Positions 47,960-56,494 are shown, numbered from the stretch's first letter. The stretch: 64,000 nucleotides of DNA from an uncultured Bacillota bacterium (GCA_948907985.1 CAQWMM010000004.1:1-64000); one strand, 5' to 3'. The notes: generated from the sequence alone by a model not told the origin. Numbers and translations: made by a program.

Positions 47960-49302
47960 TCTTCAACCTCCTTAACAGCCAGCCAAATTGCACATTCCAG
48001 GCGCATCCGGCTAATTTGGCAGCCCATTTCATAAGGCTGCATAATATCATGATGAAAAAGTTCAGCGTTAGCATGGCAGCCGCCGCTGCAAAAAAATCTG
48101 GCCCAACAGTTCCGGCAGCTTTTTTTATTATAAACATGCGCCTGGCGAAACTGCTCCTCCAACTCATGGCCACGCTCCGAAATACCATTAGTCAAATCGC
48201 CCATCTTAAAGCCTTCGCGGCCCACAAACTGGTGGCAAGGATAAAAATCACCCTCCGGCGTTACCACCAAATACTCATAGCCCGCGCCACAGCCGGTTAA
48301 ACGCTTGGGCAGGCAGGGGCCGTGTTTTAAGTCCAGCTTAAAATGAAAGAACTCAAACGGCTGGCCGTCTTCCCGGCGCTGCTGGAATAAATTAGCCAAC
48401 TTCCAATATTCTGCCTTTAACTGCGGCAAATTCTCCTCTAACAGCTTACGTTCGCCCTCCAGTTCCACCGCCGGTTCCATGGAAAGTCTGGGAAAGCCCA
48501 AATCCAGCCAATGTTTAATATCCTCGCAAAAATCCTTATTAAAAGCTGTATAAGTGCCGCGCACAATCGCGTTGCCGCGGCTGTTCTGCGCCAAAAACTG
48601 TTTAATATGCTCCGTTACAATCTGATAACTGCCCTTGCCGCCCGCTGTAACCCTCTGGCGATCGTGCACTTCCGGCCGGCCGTCATGGCTTAAAACCACG
48701 CTGATGTTTTCCTGTTCCGCCCAGGCAGAAATTTCCGGCGTCAGTCCTACGCAGTTAGTAGTAAATGTAAAACGGAAAGTTTTGCCATAAGCCTTTTCAC
48801 GCTCGCGGCCATAAGCCACCAGCTTTTTAACCACGTCAATATTTAAAAGCGGTTCACCGCCGAAAAAGTCAACCTCCAAAAAAAGCCGGCTGCCGCTATG
48901 CTCCAAAAGATAATCCAGAGCCGCCGCGCCCACCTCAAAACTCATTCGCGCCCGCTGGCCGCCAAAACTGCCGGTAGAGGCAAAACAATAACGGCAGCGC
49001 AGATCGCAGTCGTGGCAAACATTCAAACAAAGTGATTTTAAAACCGGCGCCGGCGGTTCGTATTTATCCAAATAGGCGTCTTCGCTGAAGAGAACTCCTT
49101 GTTCTTTCAACTCTGCCAGTTCGTTCAAAATTTCCGCGTCAATTTTCTCCGGCTCTTCGCCGTTTTGCAGATTCTCCAAACAGTCCGCCGTCGCCTGGTC
49201 TATCCGCAGCACCGAACCGCTGTTAATATCCAAAAGCAAAAAGCCGTCTGGCACGGCAAACCAATGTATTTTTTCCAGCTCTTTAGCTGTAATCTGTTGC
49301 AT
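47950..49302 (-). CDS. scfB: SCIFF peptide maturase, radical SAM thioether-forming enzyme
   Basis: 450 residues. N-terminal peptide-recognition region; radical SAM cluster motif CDLRCRYC at about residue 99; GGEPLLN; C-terminal SPASM cysteines (GCGAGYEYLVVTPEGDFYPC, then CRNCWARFFCSGGCHAN). Related to CteB/ScfB, which install Cys-to-Thr thioether links in the SCIFF peptide. The cognate peptide is the 45-residue gene 97 bases upstream. It is followed by ilvB with a 10-base overlap. Confidence 0.93.
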   Translation of the reverse strand: MQQITAKELEKIHWFAVPDGFLLLDINSGSVLRIDQATADCLENLQNGEEPEKIDAEILNELAELKEQGVLFSEDAYLDKYEPPAPVLKSLCLNVCHDCDLRCRYCFASTGSFGGQRARMSFEVGAAALDYLLEHSGSRLFLEVDFFGGEPLLNIDVVKKLVAYGREREKAYGKTFRFTFTTNCVGLTPEISAWAEQENISVVLSHDGRPEVHDRQRVTAGGKGSYQIVTEHIKQFLAQNSRGNAIVRGTYTAFNKDFCEDIKHWLDLGFPRLSMEPAVELEGERKLLEENLPQLKAEYWKLANLFQQRREDGQPFEFFHFKLDLKHGPCLPKRLTGCGAGYEYLVVTPEGDFYPCHQFVGREGFKMGDLTNGISERGHELEEQFRQAHVYNKKSCRNCWARFFCSGGCHANAELFHHDIMQPYEMGCQISRMRLECAIWLAVKEVEECS

Positions 49303-49320
49303 AATATTAACTCCTTTTCA

Positions 49321-49383
49321 GCAGGCCCCGTCTGCGCCTGCTCTCACATAAAATACAAAGGGACGCGGCCAGGCCAGCGTCCC
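49321..49383 (-). terminator. Attenuating hairpins between scfA and scfB
   Basis: GGGACGC/GCGTCCC (49377-49383 with 49360-49366) followed on the minus strand by TTTGTATTTT, then a second stem GCAGGC/GCCTGC (49321-49341). The arrangement would make more peptide than maturase mRNA. Confidence 0.6.
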
Positions 49384-49398
49384 CTGCATAATGCCCGC

Positions 49399-49536
49399 TT
49401 ATTTTTCGCAGGCCTGATTGCCGACTGTGCAAGAAGTTTTGCAGGCCGACTGGCAGGAGCTTTGGCAGTTGCCGCAGCCGCCGGTTTTTGCTGTTTGCTG
49501 CAATTTACCGGAGATTACCACCTGAATATGTTTCAT
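49399..49536 (-). CDS. scfA: SCIFF ribosomally made peptide precursor
   Basis: 45 residues beginning MKHIQVVISGKLQQ and ending NQACEK, with six cysteines at 21, 24, 28, 32, 36 and 43: exactly six in forty-five. Cys32 and Thr37 match the pair reported to be thioether-linked in the Thermoanaerobacter homolog (from memory). AAGGAGG precedes the ATG, a promoter lies at 49572-49600, and the maturase gene follows. The product's function is not known. Too short for routine gene calls. Confidence 0.95.
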   Translation of the reverse strand: MKHIQVVISGKLQQTAKTGGCGNCQSSCQSACKTSCTVGNQACEK

Positions 49537-49571
49537 TTCATCTGCCTCCTTATTTTTTGCTTATTTGATTG

Positions 49572-49600
49572 ATTATATCACAAATTAACTCTCTCTTCAA
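49572..49600 (-). promoter_or_regulatory. Promoter of the SCIFF-ilvBN operon
   Basis: Minus strand TTGAAG (49595-49600), 17-base spacer, TATAAT (49572-49577), about 35 bases before the scfA ATG. Confidence 0.7.
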
Positions 49601-49709
49601 TAGGCCAGGCCCAAAAAAACGCTTGCAGACAAAAAAATCAATCATTTTGCACCCGCCGCCTTTTACAAGCATAAATATAAATATCAAAATTAAAAGGAGG
49701 TTCTTCAAA

Positions 49710-50024
49710 ATGCTTTTAAACTCTATCTATGGCAACACCTGCGGCAGCTGTGGCTGCGGCAACAACGGCAGCTTATTTGCCAACAACAACACCGGCTGCA
49801 ACAGCTGTGGCTGCAATGGCGGCTGTAACAACTGCGGCTGTAACAACTGTGGCTGCAACAATGGTTTTTCCGGCTGTGGCAACAATCTGGGCAACGCCGC
49901 CTACGGCTTTGTCGGCGATTGGGTAAACATCGTAGTTACCCTCACCGTTCTGCAAAGCATTCTTGGCCTGGTTTGCAACTGGAACTGCGGCTGCGGCTGC
50001 GGCACAACCACTTACGCCAACTAA
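49710..50024 (+). CDS. Cys/Gly/Asn-rich small protein with a hydrophobic segment
   Basis: 104 residues. The first 60 contain many CG, CGC and CNNCGCNN motifs; a hydrophobic stretch (about 69-91, VGDWVNIVVTLTVLQSILGLV) follows, then a CNWNCGCGCG end. AAAAGGAGG precedes the ATG. Not recognised. A cysteine-rich coat-like, metal-binding or modified-peptide role could all fit. It diverges from the SCIFF gene and precedes 50141-51079 by about 115 bases, so those two may share a transcript. Confidence 0.7.
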   Translation: MLLNSIYGNTCGSCGCGNNGSLFANNNTGCNSCGCNGGCNNCGCNNCGCNNGFSGCGNNLGNAAYGFVGDWVNIVVTLTVLQSILGLVCNWNCGCGCGTTTYAN

Positions 50025-50140
50025 TTTGCGCCAACAAACTTCAACTTATTCCAGAACAGAACAAAGCGGTCGGTATCTTTAAGCCGGCCGCTTTTCTCAA
50101 AAAATCTTTTTCTAAAATTTTTCAAGGAGGTAATATAAAT

Positions 50141-51079
50141 ATGAATAAACAGGAAGTAATTAACCGTCTGCATGAAACCAGTCAGGCTCTGGAACAGCTG
50201 GCTCAGCATTTAAGCGAGCTGGAACCAGCGCAGGCGGAAACCGAAACCAGCCCGACAGCGGATATAACAGCTGCGGCAGACACAACAGACATAACAGACG
50301 CAACAGATACTTCGGATGCGACAGAAGATGAAGAAGACCCCGCCCCCCCGGCCGAATTTATATCGCACGCGGAAACCAATTCAGAAATAGCCGATTTAAT
50401 TATCGAAACCACTTTTGAGCCTATCGACGATGAACCGGCAAAAAAAAATGACGATTCAACCAATTCTTCGGTCAAAAGCGCTAACGCCCCCTTCAATTTT
50501 TCAGCAAACGGTTCAAATAATAACCCATTTGCTAAAATTATCAACAATCTGTTGAGCAAACCAATTCCCAATGCCAACAATCTGGGCGCTTTTAATCCTC
50601 TGCAAATGTTAACCGGCGGACTTGGCGGTTTGCCCGGAGGGCTATCAGGTTTGCCCGGAGGGCTATCAAATTTGCCCGGCTTAAACGGTCAATCCCTGCC
50701 CGCCACTCTGGCCGAACTGCATGATAACCCTCAACTTTTAGGTATGATTAAAAATGTCAGCAACAATCCACAAATGCTTAATATGCTCTCTGCCCTGACC
50801 GGACAGGACAGTCAAACCCTCCAACAAACCCTGCAAAGCTTACAGCCCAAACCTGACAACATCACTGCACAACCAAACAGTCAACCCGGCGTTCAATCAG
50901 ACGTTCAGCCAACAATTCAAGCTGCCGCCAGACAGGCCGCTATACCGCAAACTGAATTTACTCCCTTAAATATTGCCAATTCTGCTGACGCCGCCGGTAG
51001 TCTGCCTTCCACTCCCTACCTTGATTCTCTGCTGGCCGAATGGCATTGGCAGCCCTACGCCCGCGCCTGGAATTTTTAA
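50141..51079 (+). CDS. Acidic low-complexity protein of unknown function
   Basis: 312 residues. The N-terminal helix MNKQEVINRLHETSQALEQL is followed by a Thr/Asp/Ala-rich acidic stretch, an Asn-rich middle, two GGLPGGLS repeats (a tandem 21-base DNA repeat at about 50625-50670), and a Gln/Pro-rich end. AAGGAGG precedes the ATG. The NNPQMLNMLSALTGQDSQ section resembles short helical motifs of spore-coat or chaperone-type proteins, but this is weak. Function unknown; partner of the Cys-rich gene by position. Confidence 0.6.
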   Translation: MNKQEVINRLHETSQALEQLAQHLSELEPAQAETETSPTADITAAADTTDITDATDTSDATEDEEDPAPPAEFISHAETNSEIADLIIETTFEPIDDEPAKKNDDSTNSSVKSANAPFNFSANGSNNNPFAKIINNLLSKPIPNANNLGAFNPLQMLTGGLGGLPGGLSGLPGGLSNLPGLNGQSLPATLAELHDNPQLLGMIKNVSNNPQMLNMLSALTGQDSQTLQQTLQSLQPKPDNITAQPNSQPGVQSDVQPTIQAAARQAAIPQTEFTPLNIANSADAAGSLPSTPYLDSLLAEWHWQPYARAWNF

Positions 51080-51083
51080 GATA

Positions 51084-51140
51084 TTGACAAACTATGTTAG
51101 GTAATGCTGTTATGTAGGGATATTCTATATAGAATAAAAA
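51084..51140 (+). repeat. Promoter-like repeat, copy 5
   Basis: TTGACAAACTATGTTAGG... to CTATATAGAATA, matching copies at 43325-43460 and 45480-45694. It lies directly after the stop at 51079. Confidence 0.6.
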
Positions 51141-51166
51141 GTGCCTCTAAAAACATACTTTAAACC

Positions 51167-51222
51167 TGGCTCCCCCCTCTGGGGGAGCTGGCTATTTGCG
51201 TTAGCAAATAGACTGAGGGGGC
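51167..51222. repeat. Half copy of the palindromic intergenic element
   Basis: GGCTCCCCC/GGGGGAGC stem, GCTATTTGC/GCAAATAG stem, ending GACTGAGGGGGCG. It lies between convergent genes. Confidence 0.75.
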
Positions 51223-51265
51223 GCTTACTTCCCCTTTTAGGGAAATTAAAATATTTTTTTGATTT

Positions 51266-52075
51266 TTATTTATTTTCAGCAGCTAACTTAAAATAGGCTT
51301 TAAATTTATCCTCCGGCATACCAAAAACCGGAATTTCCGAGCAGATCTGCCTGTTTTCGTCGTCCGGTTGATTAAGCCCGTCCTGCCGCAAACGATAACG
51401 CAGATTTTGCGCCGTTCCCAGATTACCGTCATAAAGTCTAAGCCCGGGAAACATCTGCTTTAACAAACCACGCAGAAAAATATAATGCGTACAACCCAAA
51501 ACCAAAGCGTCGTCTTTATCCGATGATAAAACCGCCTCCAGCTTATTCCGCAAATAATCGCAAATAACGTCAGTTTTTTTATTAATCAACTCATTTTCAA
51601 TCAGCTGTACTAATCCCGGGCAAGGCAAAATTTTAATTTCCGCCAAAGCAGAATCTGCCGCTAAAAGCCGGCGCAGTTTTTCTCCCCTGGTGGTTACATC
51701 CGTAGCCAGAGCGACAATTTTCTTTTCGCCGTTTTTCACAGCCAAATGTACCGCCGGTTCCATACCCAAAATCGGCAAATCCGGATTTTCCGCCCGCAAA
51801 GCCGCCGCCGCGGCGCTGGTAGCAGTATTACAGGCAATCACCATTGCTTTAACGCCGCGTTTTTTAAAAAAAGCCGTAACAGCCCGCGCCCGCTGCAAAA
51901 TAAATTCCTGGCTACGTTCCCCATAAGGAGCGTTTGCCAAATCGCCAAAATAAACAAAACGCTCGGCCGGCAGCAAATTCTGCGCCAAGGGCAAAAAACT
52001 AATACCCCCCACCCCAGAATCATAAACGCCAATCTCCGCCTGTTTAAGGCCCGTCTTATCTAAACAATTCTCCAT
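51266..52075 (-). CDS. murI: Glutamate racemase
   Basis: 269 residues. It makes D-glutamate for peptidoglycan. Catalytic cysteines in VIACNTATSAAAA and LVLGCTHYIFL; N-terminal YDSGVGGISFLP; FGDLANAPYGERS. Its start overlaps the recF stop by 20 bases, so it is coupled to the dnaA-region operon, an unusual neighbour for recF (gyrB is more usual). Confidence 0.95.
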   Translation of the reverse strand: MENCLDKTGLKQAEIGVYDSGVGGISFLPLAQNLLPAERFVYFGDLANAPYGERSQEFILQRARAVTAFFKKRGVKAMVIACNTATSAAAAALRAENPDLPILGMEPAVHLAVKNGEKKIVALATDVTTRGEKLRRLLAADSALAEIKILPCPGLVQLIENELINKKTDVICDYLRNKLEAVLSSDKDDALVLGCTHYIFLRGLLKQMFPGLRLYDGNLGTAQNLRYRLRQDGLNQPDDENRQICSEIPVFGMPEDKFKAYFKLAAENK

Positions 52076-53219
52076 TTTTTACCTCAATCAGCTGATAATC
52101 TTCTTCAGACAGCTTTTTCAGCTCACCGGCTATTTCCGTAGCCGTAATAAAAATTTGCGCCTTGTCCAACATCAGCCGCAGCAAAGCCTGACGGCGGTTT
52201 TTATCCAATTCAGAAAAAACGTCGTCCAACAGCAGCAGCGGATAATAGCCGGAAAGCTGATAAACCAGCTCCAACTCCGATAATTTCAAGGCCAAAGCCG
52301 CCGTACGCTGCTGCCCCTGCGAGGCATAATAACGCCCCTCGTTATCATTAATATAAATGCGAAAATCATCACGGTGCGGCCCCAACAGTGTTGTCCGCCG
52401 CCTTTGATCCTCCGCCCTTCCGTCGGCGTAAGCCTGGCGCAGGCTGGCGCTTAATTCCGCCGGCGATAAAGCGGCAATTTTTTCTTCCGGCCAAACCGAT
52501 AAATATTGCAGGCGTAAACATTCCTGTTCATTTGTCAGTTCCGCTTGAATTTTCCGCCCGGTCTGATTTAACAAAGTCAAAAGCTGCAAACGCCGCTGCA
52601 TAATCACCGCGCCGTTTTCGGCCAGCTGCTCCTCCCAAACCGCCAGTTGTTCGTCTGCCTGCTGTTTATTTTTAGGCGGCCTAAAATCCAGCTGTTTCAG
52701 CAAATTATTGCGCTGCTGTAAAGCCCGGCGATAATTATTCAAATAAAGATAATAGCCCTTGTATAACTGAACCATTTCCCGGTCCAGAAACTTCCGGCGC
52801 ACCTCCGGAGCTGATTTAACCAGCTGCAAATCTTCCGGCGTAAAAACCACCGTATGCAGCAGGCCGGCAATTTCACTAATCCGGCGGCAGGGCTTTTCAT
52901 CACGTTTCCACAGCCGGCGATTATGCGTCCCTTTCGTTTTAACCGCTTCCGAACCGACGGAAAGCAAATGCACGCCGTCTTTATTACTATATTCCGCCCG
53001 CAGATAAAAAAACTCCTCGCCCTGGCGGCGCAGCTTATCGTCCCCCTGCTCCCGAAAGGACGAACCCAGGCTTAAATAAGCGATTGCCTCCAGCAAATTA
53101 GTTTTCCCTTGAGCGTTATCGCCCAAAATTAAATTCAGGCGCGAATTAAAACTGACTTCCGTATCCCGATAATTGCGAAAATTGCGCAGCACCAGCGTAT
53201 TTAAATGCAAACCAGCCAT
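52056..53219 (-). CDS. recF: DNA replication and repair protein RecF
   Basis: 387 residues, SMC-like ATPase for gap repair. Walker A LGDNAQGKTNLLEAIAYLSL, signature YYASQGQQRTAALALKLSEL, Walker B PLLLLDDVFSELDKNRR. It starts 2 bases after the yaaA stop, in the usual dnaA-dnaN-yaaA-recF order. Confidence 0.96.
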   Translation of the reverse strand: MAGLHLNTLVLRNFRNYRDTEVSFNSRLNLILGDNAQGKTNLLEAIAYLSLGSSFREQGDDKLRRQGEEFFYLRAEYSNKDGVHLLSVGSEAVKTKGTHNRRLWKRDEKPCRRISEIAGLLHTVVFTPEDLQLVKSAPEVRRKFLDREMVQLYKGYYLYLNNYRRALQQRNNLLKQLDFRPPKNKQQADEQLAVWEEQLAENGAVIMQRRLQLLTLLNQTGRKIQAELTNEQECLRLQYLSVWPEEKIAALSPAELSASLRQAYADGRAEDQRRRTTLLGPHRDDFRIYINDNEGRYYASQGQQRTAALALKLSELELVYQLSGYYPLLLLDDVFSELDKNRRQALLRLMLDKAQIFITATEIAGELKKLSEEDYQLIEVKNGELFR

Positions 53220-53220
53220 T

Positions 53221-53436
53221 TTAGTCCGCCAAAATCAGCTTAAACTGCCGCTGCTCCACCTCGATAATATCGTTCGGCTGCAATTTATGTCCGGCCTCCA
53301 AACAAGGGCTGCCGTTCACGCCAACCAGGCCGGCATGAATAATTTCCTTAGCCTGGCCGCCGGTCAGGCTAACCCCTGACCATTTTAAAAACTGCGCTAA
53401 AGTAATCGGCAAACTTTTTACTTCAATATCTTGCAT
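53221..53436 (-). CDS. yaaA: S4-domain RNA-binding protein YaaA
   Basis: 71 residues, a small S4 domain (ITLAQFLKWSGVSLTGGQAK, VNG, LQPNDIIEV). ATG 53436 (MQDIEVKSLP). The first about 47 bases are duplicated just upstream at 53473-53521. Found between dnaN and recF as in other Firmicutes. Confidence 0.92.
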   Translation of the reverse strand: MQDIEVKSLPITLAQFLKWSGVSLTGGQAKEIIHAGLVGVNGSPCLEAGHKLQPNDIIEVEQRQFKLILAD

Positions 53437-53521
53437 ATTTTTCTCCAAACCGAAATTCTCCAACAAGCGCTTTAAACTGCGCTAAAGTAATCGGCAAACT
53501 TTTTACTTCAATATTTTGCAT
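53423..53521 (-). pseudogene. Partial duplicate of the yaaA 5' end
   Basis: A 32-codon reading frame whose first 16 codons repeat those of yaaA with one change (MQNIEVKSLPITLAQF), then leaves the homology and stops inside the yaaA start. It has its own GAGG ribosome site. It looks like a recent local duplication; translation could couple to yaaA. Confidence 0.7.
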
Positions 53522-53539
53522 AAAAAACCTCAATCAGCT

Positions 53540-54652
53540 TTAGTTAGCTAAACGCAGCGGCAGAATAATATAAGTAAAGCTTTCATTATCTTCCTCCGCC
53601 ATCACGCCCGGCGTTAAATTGCCGGATAACTTCATATAAATATTTTCGCTGTTGCTGACTTTCAAAAAGTCCAGAATATATTTCAAATTATAGCCTACCA
53701 ATAATTCTTCTCCCTGAAAATCGGCCGGGATAACCTCGCGGATATTGCCAATATCGGTAGTATTAGCGGTTATCACAATCTGGCCGTCGGCAAATTCCAG
53801 GCGCACCGTATTATTAGCGTCTTTGCTAAGCAGACTGGCGCGCTTTAAGGCGCTGCCCAAAAGCTGCTTATTAACAAAGGCCTGATGTTTAAAACTTTCC
53901 TCCTTAGGAATAATCGGCCGATAATCCGGAAACTGCCCGGAAATCAAACGGGAAACAAAAATTGTCGCTCCCAGCTTAAAACAGGCGTTGTTATGGCTGA
54001 TGCTGACTTCCACCTGCTCTTCAGCGTCGGCCAGGTTAGCCACGTCCAGCATTGTTTTAGCCGGTACGATAACCTGAATTTTATCCTCGCTTTGGGTTTG
54101 CCAAATTCCCTTGGTTAAAGTCAGACGGTGAAAATCGGTCGCCACCATATTCAAATTTTTTCCCTCAATATCCAACATAACACCGGTTAAAATCGGCTGA
54201 ATTTCATCGTTAGCCGAGGCAATCGCCGTCTGTTTAACCATACGGGCAAAAACTTCGCCTTTAATGCTGGCCTGCAAATCGCCGGTCAGGCTGGGCAGCT
54301 GCGGGAACTGTTCGCTTTCAAAACCGCGCATATTAATAGAAGAAGAGCCATAATTAATATTAATATCACAATCGTTGATAAGACTTAGATTAATATTATT
54401 ATCCGGCAGTTGTCTAACCAGATCAATAAAACGTTTGCCGTCGGCAATCACCATTTGGCCGGGCTGCACAACGTCAGCCGACATATTGCATTGAATGGCA
54501 ATATCCAAATCTGTAGCGCGCAGGGTTAAATAATTTTCTTCAGCAATCAGTAATATACCGTTCAAAATCGGCATAGTGTTTTTAGAAGAAATAGCTTTGC
54601 CGATGATCTGAACGGCATAAAGCAAATCTTCTTTTTGACAGTTAATATTCAT
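53540..54652 (-). CDS. dnaN: DNA polymerase III sliding clamp
   Basis: 370 residues, three beta-clamp domains (N-terminal MNINCQKEDLLYAVQIIGKA; C-terminal YIILPLRLAN with the conserved LP-R/M-R-like end). It encircles DNA and tethers polymerase. Separated from dnaA by about 500 bases containing a terminator and DnaA-box-like sites. Confidence 0.96.
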   Translation of the reverse strand: MNINCQKEDLLYAVQIIGKAISSKNTMPILNGILLIAEENYLTLRATDLDIAIQCNMSADVVQPGQMVIADGKRFIDLVRQLPDNNINLSLINDCDININYGSSSINMRGFESEQFPQLPSLTGDLQASIKGEVFARMVKQTAIASANDEIQPILTGVMLDIEGKNLNMVATDFHRLTLTKGIWQTQSEDKIQVIVPAKTMLDVANLADAEEQVEVSISHNNACFKLGATIFVSRLISGQFPDYRPIIPKEESFKHQAFVNKQLLGSALKRASLLSKDANNTVRLEFADGQIVITANTTDIGNIREVIPADFQGEELLVGYNLKYILDFLKVSNSENIYMKLSGNLTPGVMAEEDNESFTYIILPLRLAN

Positions 54653-55070
54653 AAATCAGTAATACTCCCTTCCTGGTCAGCATATTAATAAGCAAACAGT
54701 TTTTATAAATTCTTATCATCATTATTATCATTTAAACGGTGGTAGTAGTAATAGGCGGTGTTTATTTTGTGGAAAACTTTTTTCAGCTTTGATTTTTAGG
54801 GGGTTTGTTTAAATTTTAGTCCTGGGAAAACCTATGGGATTTTTGTTGGAAAATACTGTGCATAATTTCCGTTATACACCGCCGCGCCCATTTTTTAACT
54901 TTTTGCCAACAGGCGATGTGTAAAAAGTTTTCCCAAATTCTGTATAATCCGGTGGAAAACTTTTTTTGTGTTCAACTATTATACTATAAATAACTGATTT
55001 TCACAATAGCTTTTTAAAACTCTTTTTCACTAATCCACAATTAATCACAACAGCGCGCTGTTATTCAGCA
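54653..55070. other. dnaA-dnaN intergenic region with DnaA-box-like sites
   Basis: AT-rich. TGTGGAAAA at 54768-54776, GGTGGAAAAC at 54951-54960, and TAATCCACA at 55031-55039 (one change from TTATCCACA). Possible second half of a bipartite oriC. No gene is seen. Confidence 0.55.
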
Positions 55071-55112
55071 TAAAAAAAATCCTACCGTTTTTTCAGGTAA
55101 GATTTTTTTTAT
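55071..55112 (-). terminator. Terminator after dnaA
   Basis: AAAAAAAATC(C)TACC / GGTA(A)GATTTTTTTT stem, 55072-55085 with 55096-55110, before the T-run on the minus strand. dnaN then needs its own promoter. Confidence 0.8.
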
Positions 55113-55150
55113 GCGAAGTAATATTTTTATTAACATTTTATTTACATATT

Positions 55151-56494
55151 TTAAGAACGGTTAATAATTGTGGTTAGTTCCTGAATAGATTTTTGCAGGC
55201 CAACGTCCACTTTCAGATTGTTAGTAATTTTTTTAGTACCGTTTAATACAGTGGTATGGTCGCGTTTGCCGAAATGTTCGCCGATTTCGTTCAGGCTCAT
55301 ATGCAGCAGCGTCTGACATAGATACATTGCGATGTGGCGGGGTTTGGTGATGCTCTGGTCGCGCCGGGGAGAGGCCAGGTCGCCGCTTTGCAGATTAAAA
55401 TAACTGGCTACGCAGTCCTTAATCAAATCAGGCGAAAGGGCCTGTTTTTGTTTGTTTGGCAGAATATCGTCCATAACCGTTTCGGTCAGGCTCAAATTTA
55501 TAATAGAAGAATTATTGACCAGGGCATAATATTTAACTCGATTAAGGGCGCCTTCCAGTTCACGGATATTAGACGGAATATTGGTAGCTATGTAAGCCAG
55601 AGAATCGTTGGTGATTTTCAGATTTTCAATCGAGGCCTTATATTGCAGAATAGCAATGCGGGTTTCTAAATCCGGCGGCTGAATATCGGTAATCAGACCG
55701 CCCTCAAAGCGTGAACGCAGACGTTCTTCCAGCGTAGCAATATCTTTGGGATGGCGGTCGGAGCTGATAACGATTTGTTTGCCCTGTTCATAAAGAGCGT
55801 TAAAGGTATGGAAAAATTCTACCTGCGTTTCTTCCTTGCCGGCCAAAAACTGAATATCGTCGACCAGAAAAATGTCGGCGGTGCGGTAACGGTTTTTGAA
55901 TTTGTGAGCGGAACCTTGCCGTACCGAAGAAATAAATTCGTTAGTAAAGGTTTCGGTAGAAATATATAAAATATTGGTGTTGGGGCGTAAGTTTAACACC
56001 CGATGGCCGATGGCGTGCATTAAATGGGTTTTGCCAAGGCCGGAGCCGCCGTATAAGAAAAGCGGATTATAATTTTTGGCCGGCCGGTCGGCCACCGCTA
56101 AGGCCGCGGCGTGAGCAAAACGGTTGCTGCTGCCTACTACAAAACTTTCAAAAGTATAACGTGGGTTAAAATTAAAACGATTAGGATTATTATTAAAATT
56201 TTCCTGTTGAAAAGGAGCTTGGTTCTGTTCAGTTTCAGTATTAAAATTCTGATTTTCATTTTTAATAAAAACAATATCCAGATTTTCGTCGGCCACCTTG
56301 ATTGCGCTTTCCTGCAAAATCTGTACATAATGCTTTTCCATCCATTCGGCCTGGCCGTCGGAATGAACTTTTATATAAAGGGTAGACTGCCGCTTATCTA
56401 CATCAATAATATTATCAAACCAACGCCGGATGGTTTCCTGACTTAGGTGTTGTTTTAAGTCCGACATAATCTGCGGCCATAATTCATACTTCAT
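55151..56494 (-). CDS. dnaA: Chromosomal replication initiator DnaA
   Basis: 447 residues. Domain I (YELWPQIMSDLKQHLSQETI), an Asn/Gln/Phe-rich domain II, AAA+ domain III (Walker A GGSGLGKTHLMHAIGHRVL, Walker B DIFLVDDIQFLAGKEETQ, YISTETFTNEFI), and domain IV DNA-binding KRDHTTVLNGTKKI. ATG 56494 follows GGAG; an upstream in-frame TTG is less likely. Confidence 0.97.
   Translation of the reverse strand: MKYELWPQIMSDLKQHLSQETIRRWFDNIIDVDKRQSTLYIKVHSDGQAEWMEKHYVQILQESAIKVADENLDIVFIKNENQNFNTETEQNQAPFQQENFNNNPNRFNFNPRYTFESFVVGSSNRFAHAAALAVADRPAKNYNPLFLYGGSGLGKTHLMHAIGHRVLNLRPNTNILYISTETFTNEFISSVRQGSAHKFKNRYRTADIFLVDDIQFLAGKEETQVEFFHTFNALYEQGKQIVISSDRHPKDIATLEERLRSRFEGGLITDIQPPDLETRIAILQYKASIENLKITNDSLAYIATNIPSNIRELEGALNRVKYYALVNNSSIINLSLTETVMDDILPNKQKQALSPDLIKDCVASYFNLQSGDLASPRRDQSITKPRHIAMYLCQTLLHMSLNEIGEHFGKRDHTTVLNGTKKITNNLKVDVGLQKSIQELTTIINRS

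Noticed and set aside
14841..51222. Insertion sequence ends
   Set aside because: No transposase in the window and no clear target duplications; kept as a palindromic repeat family.
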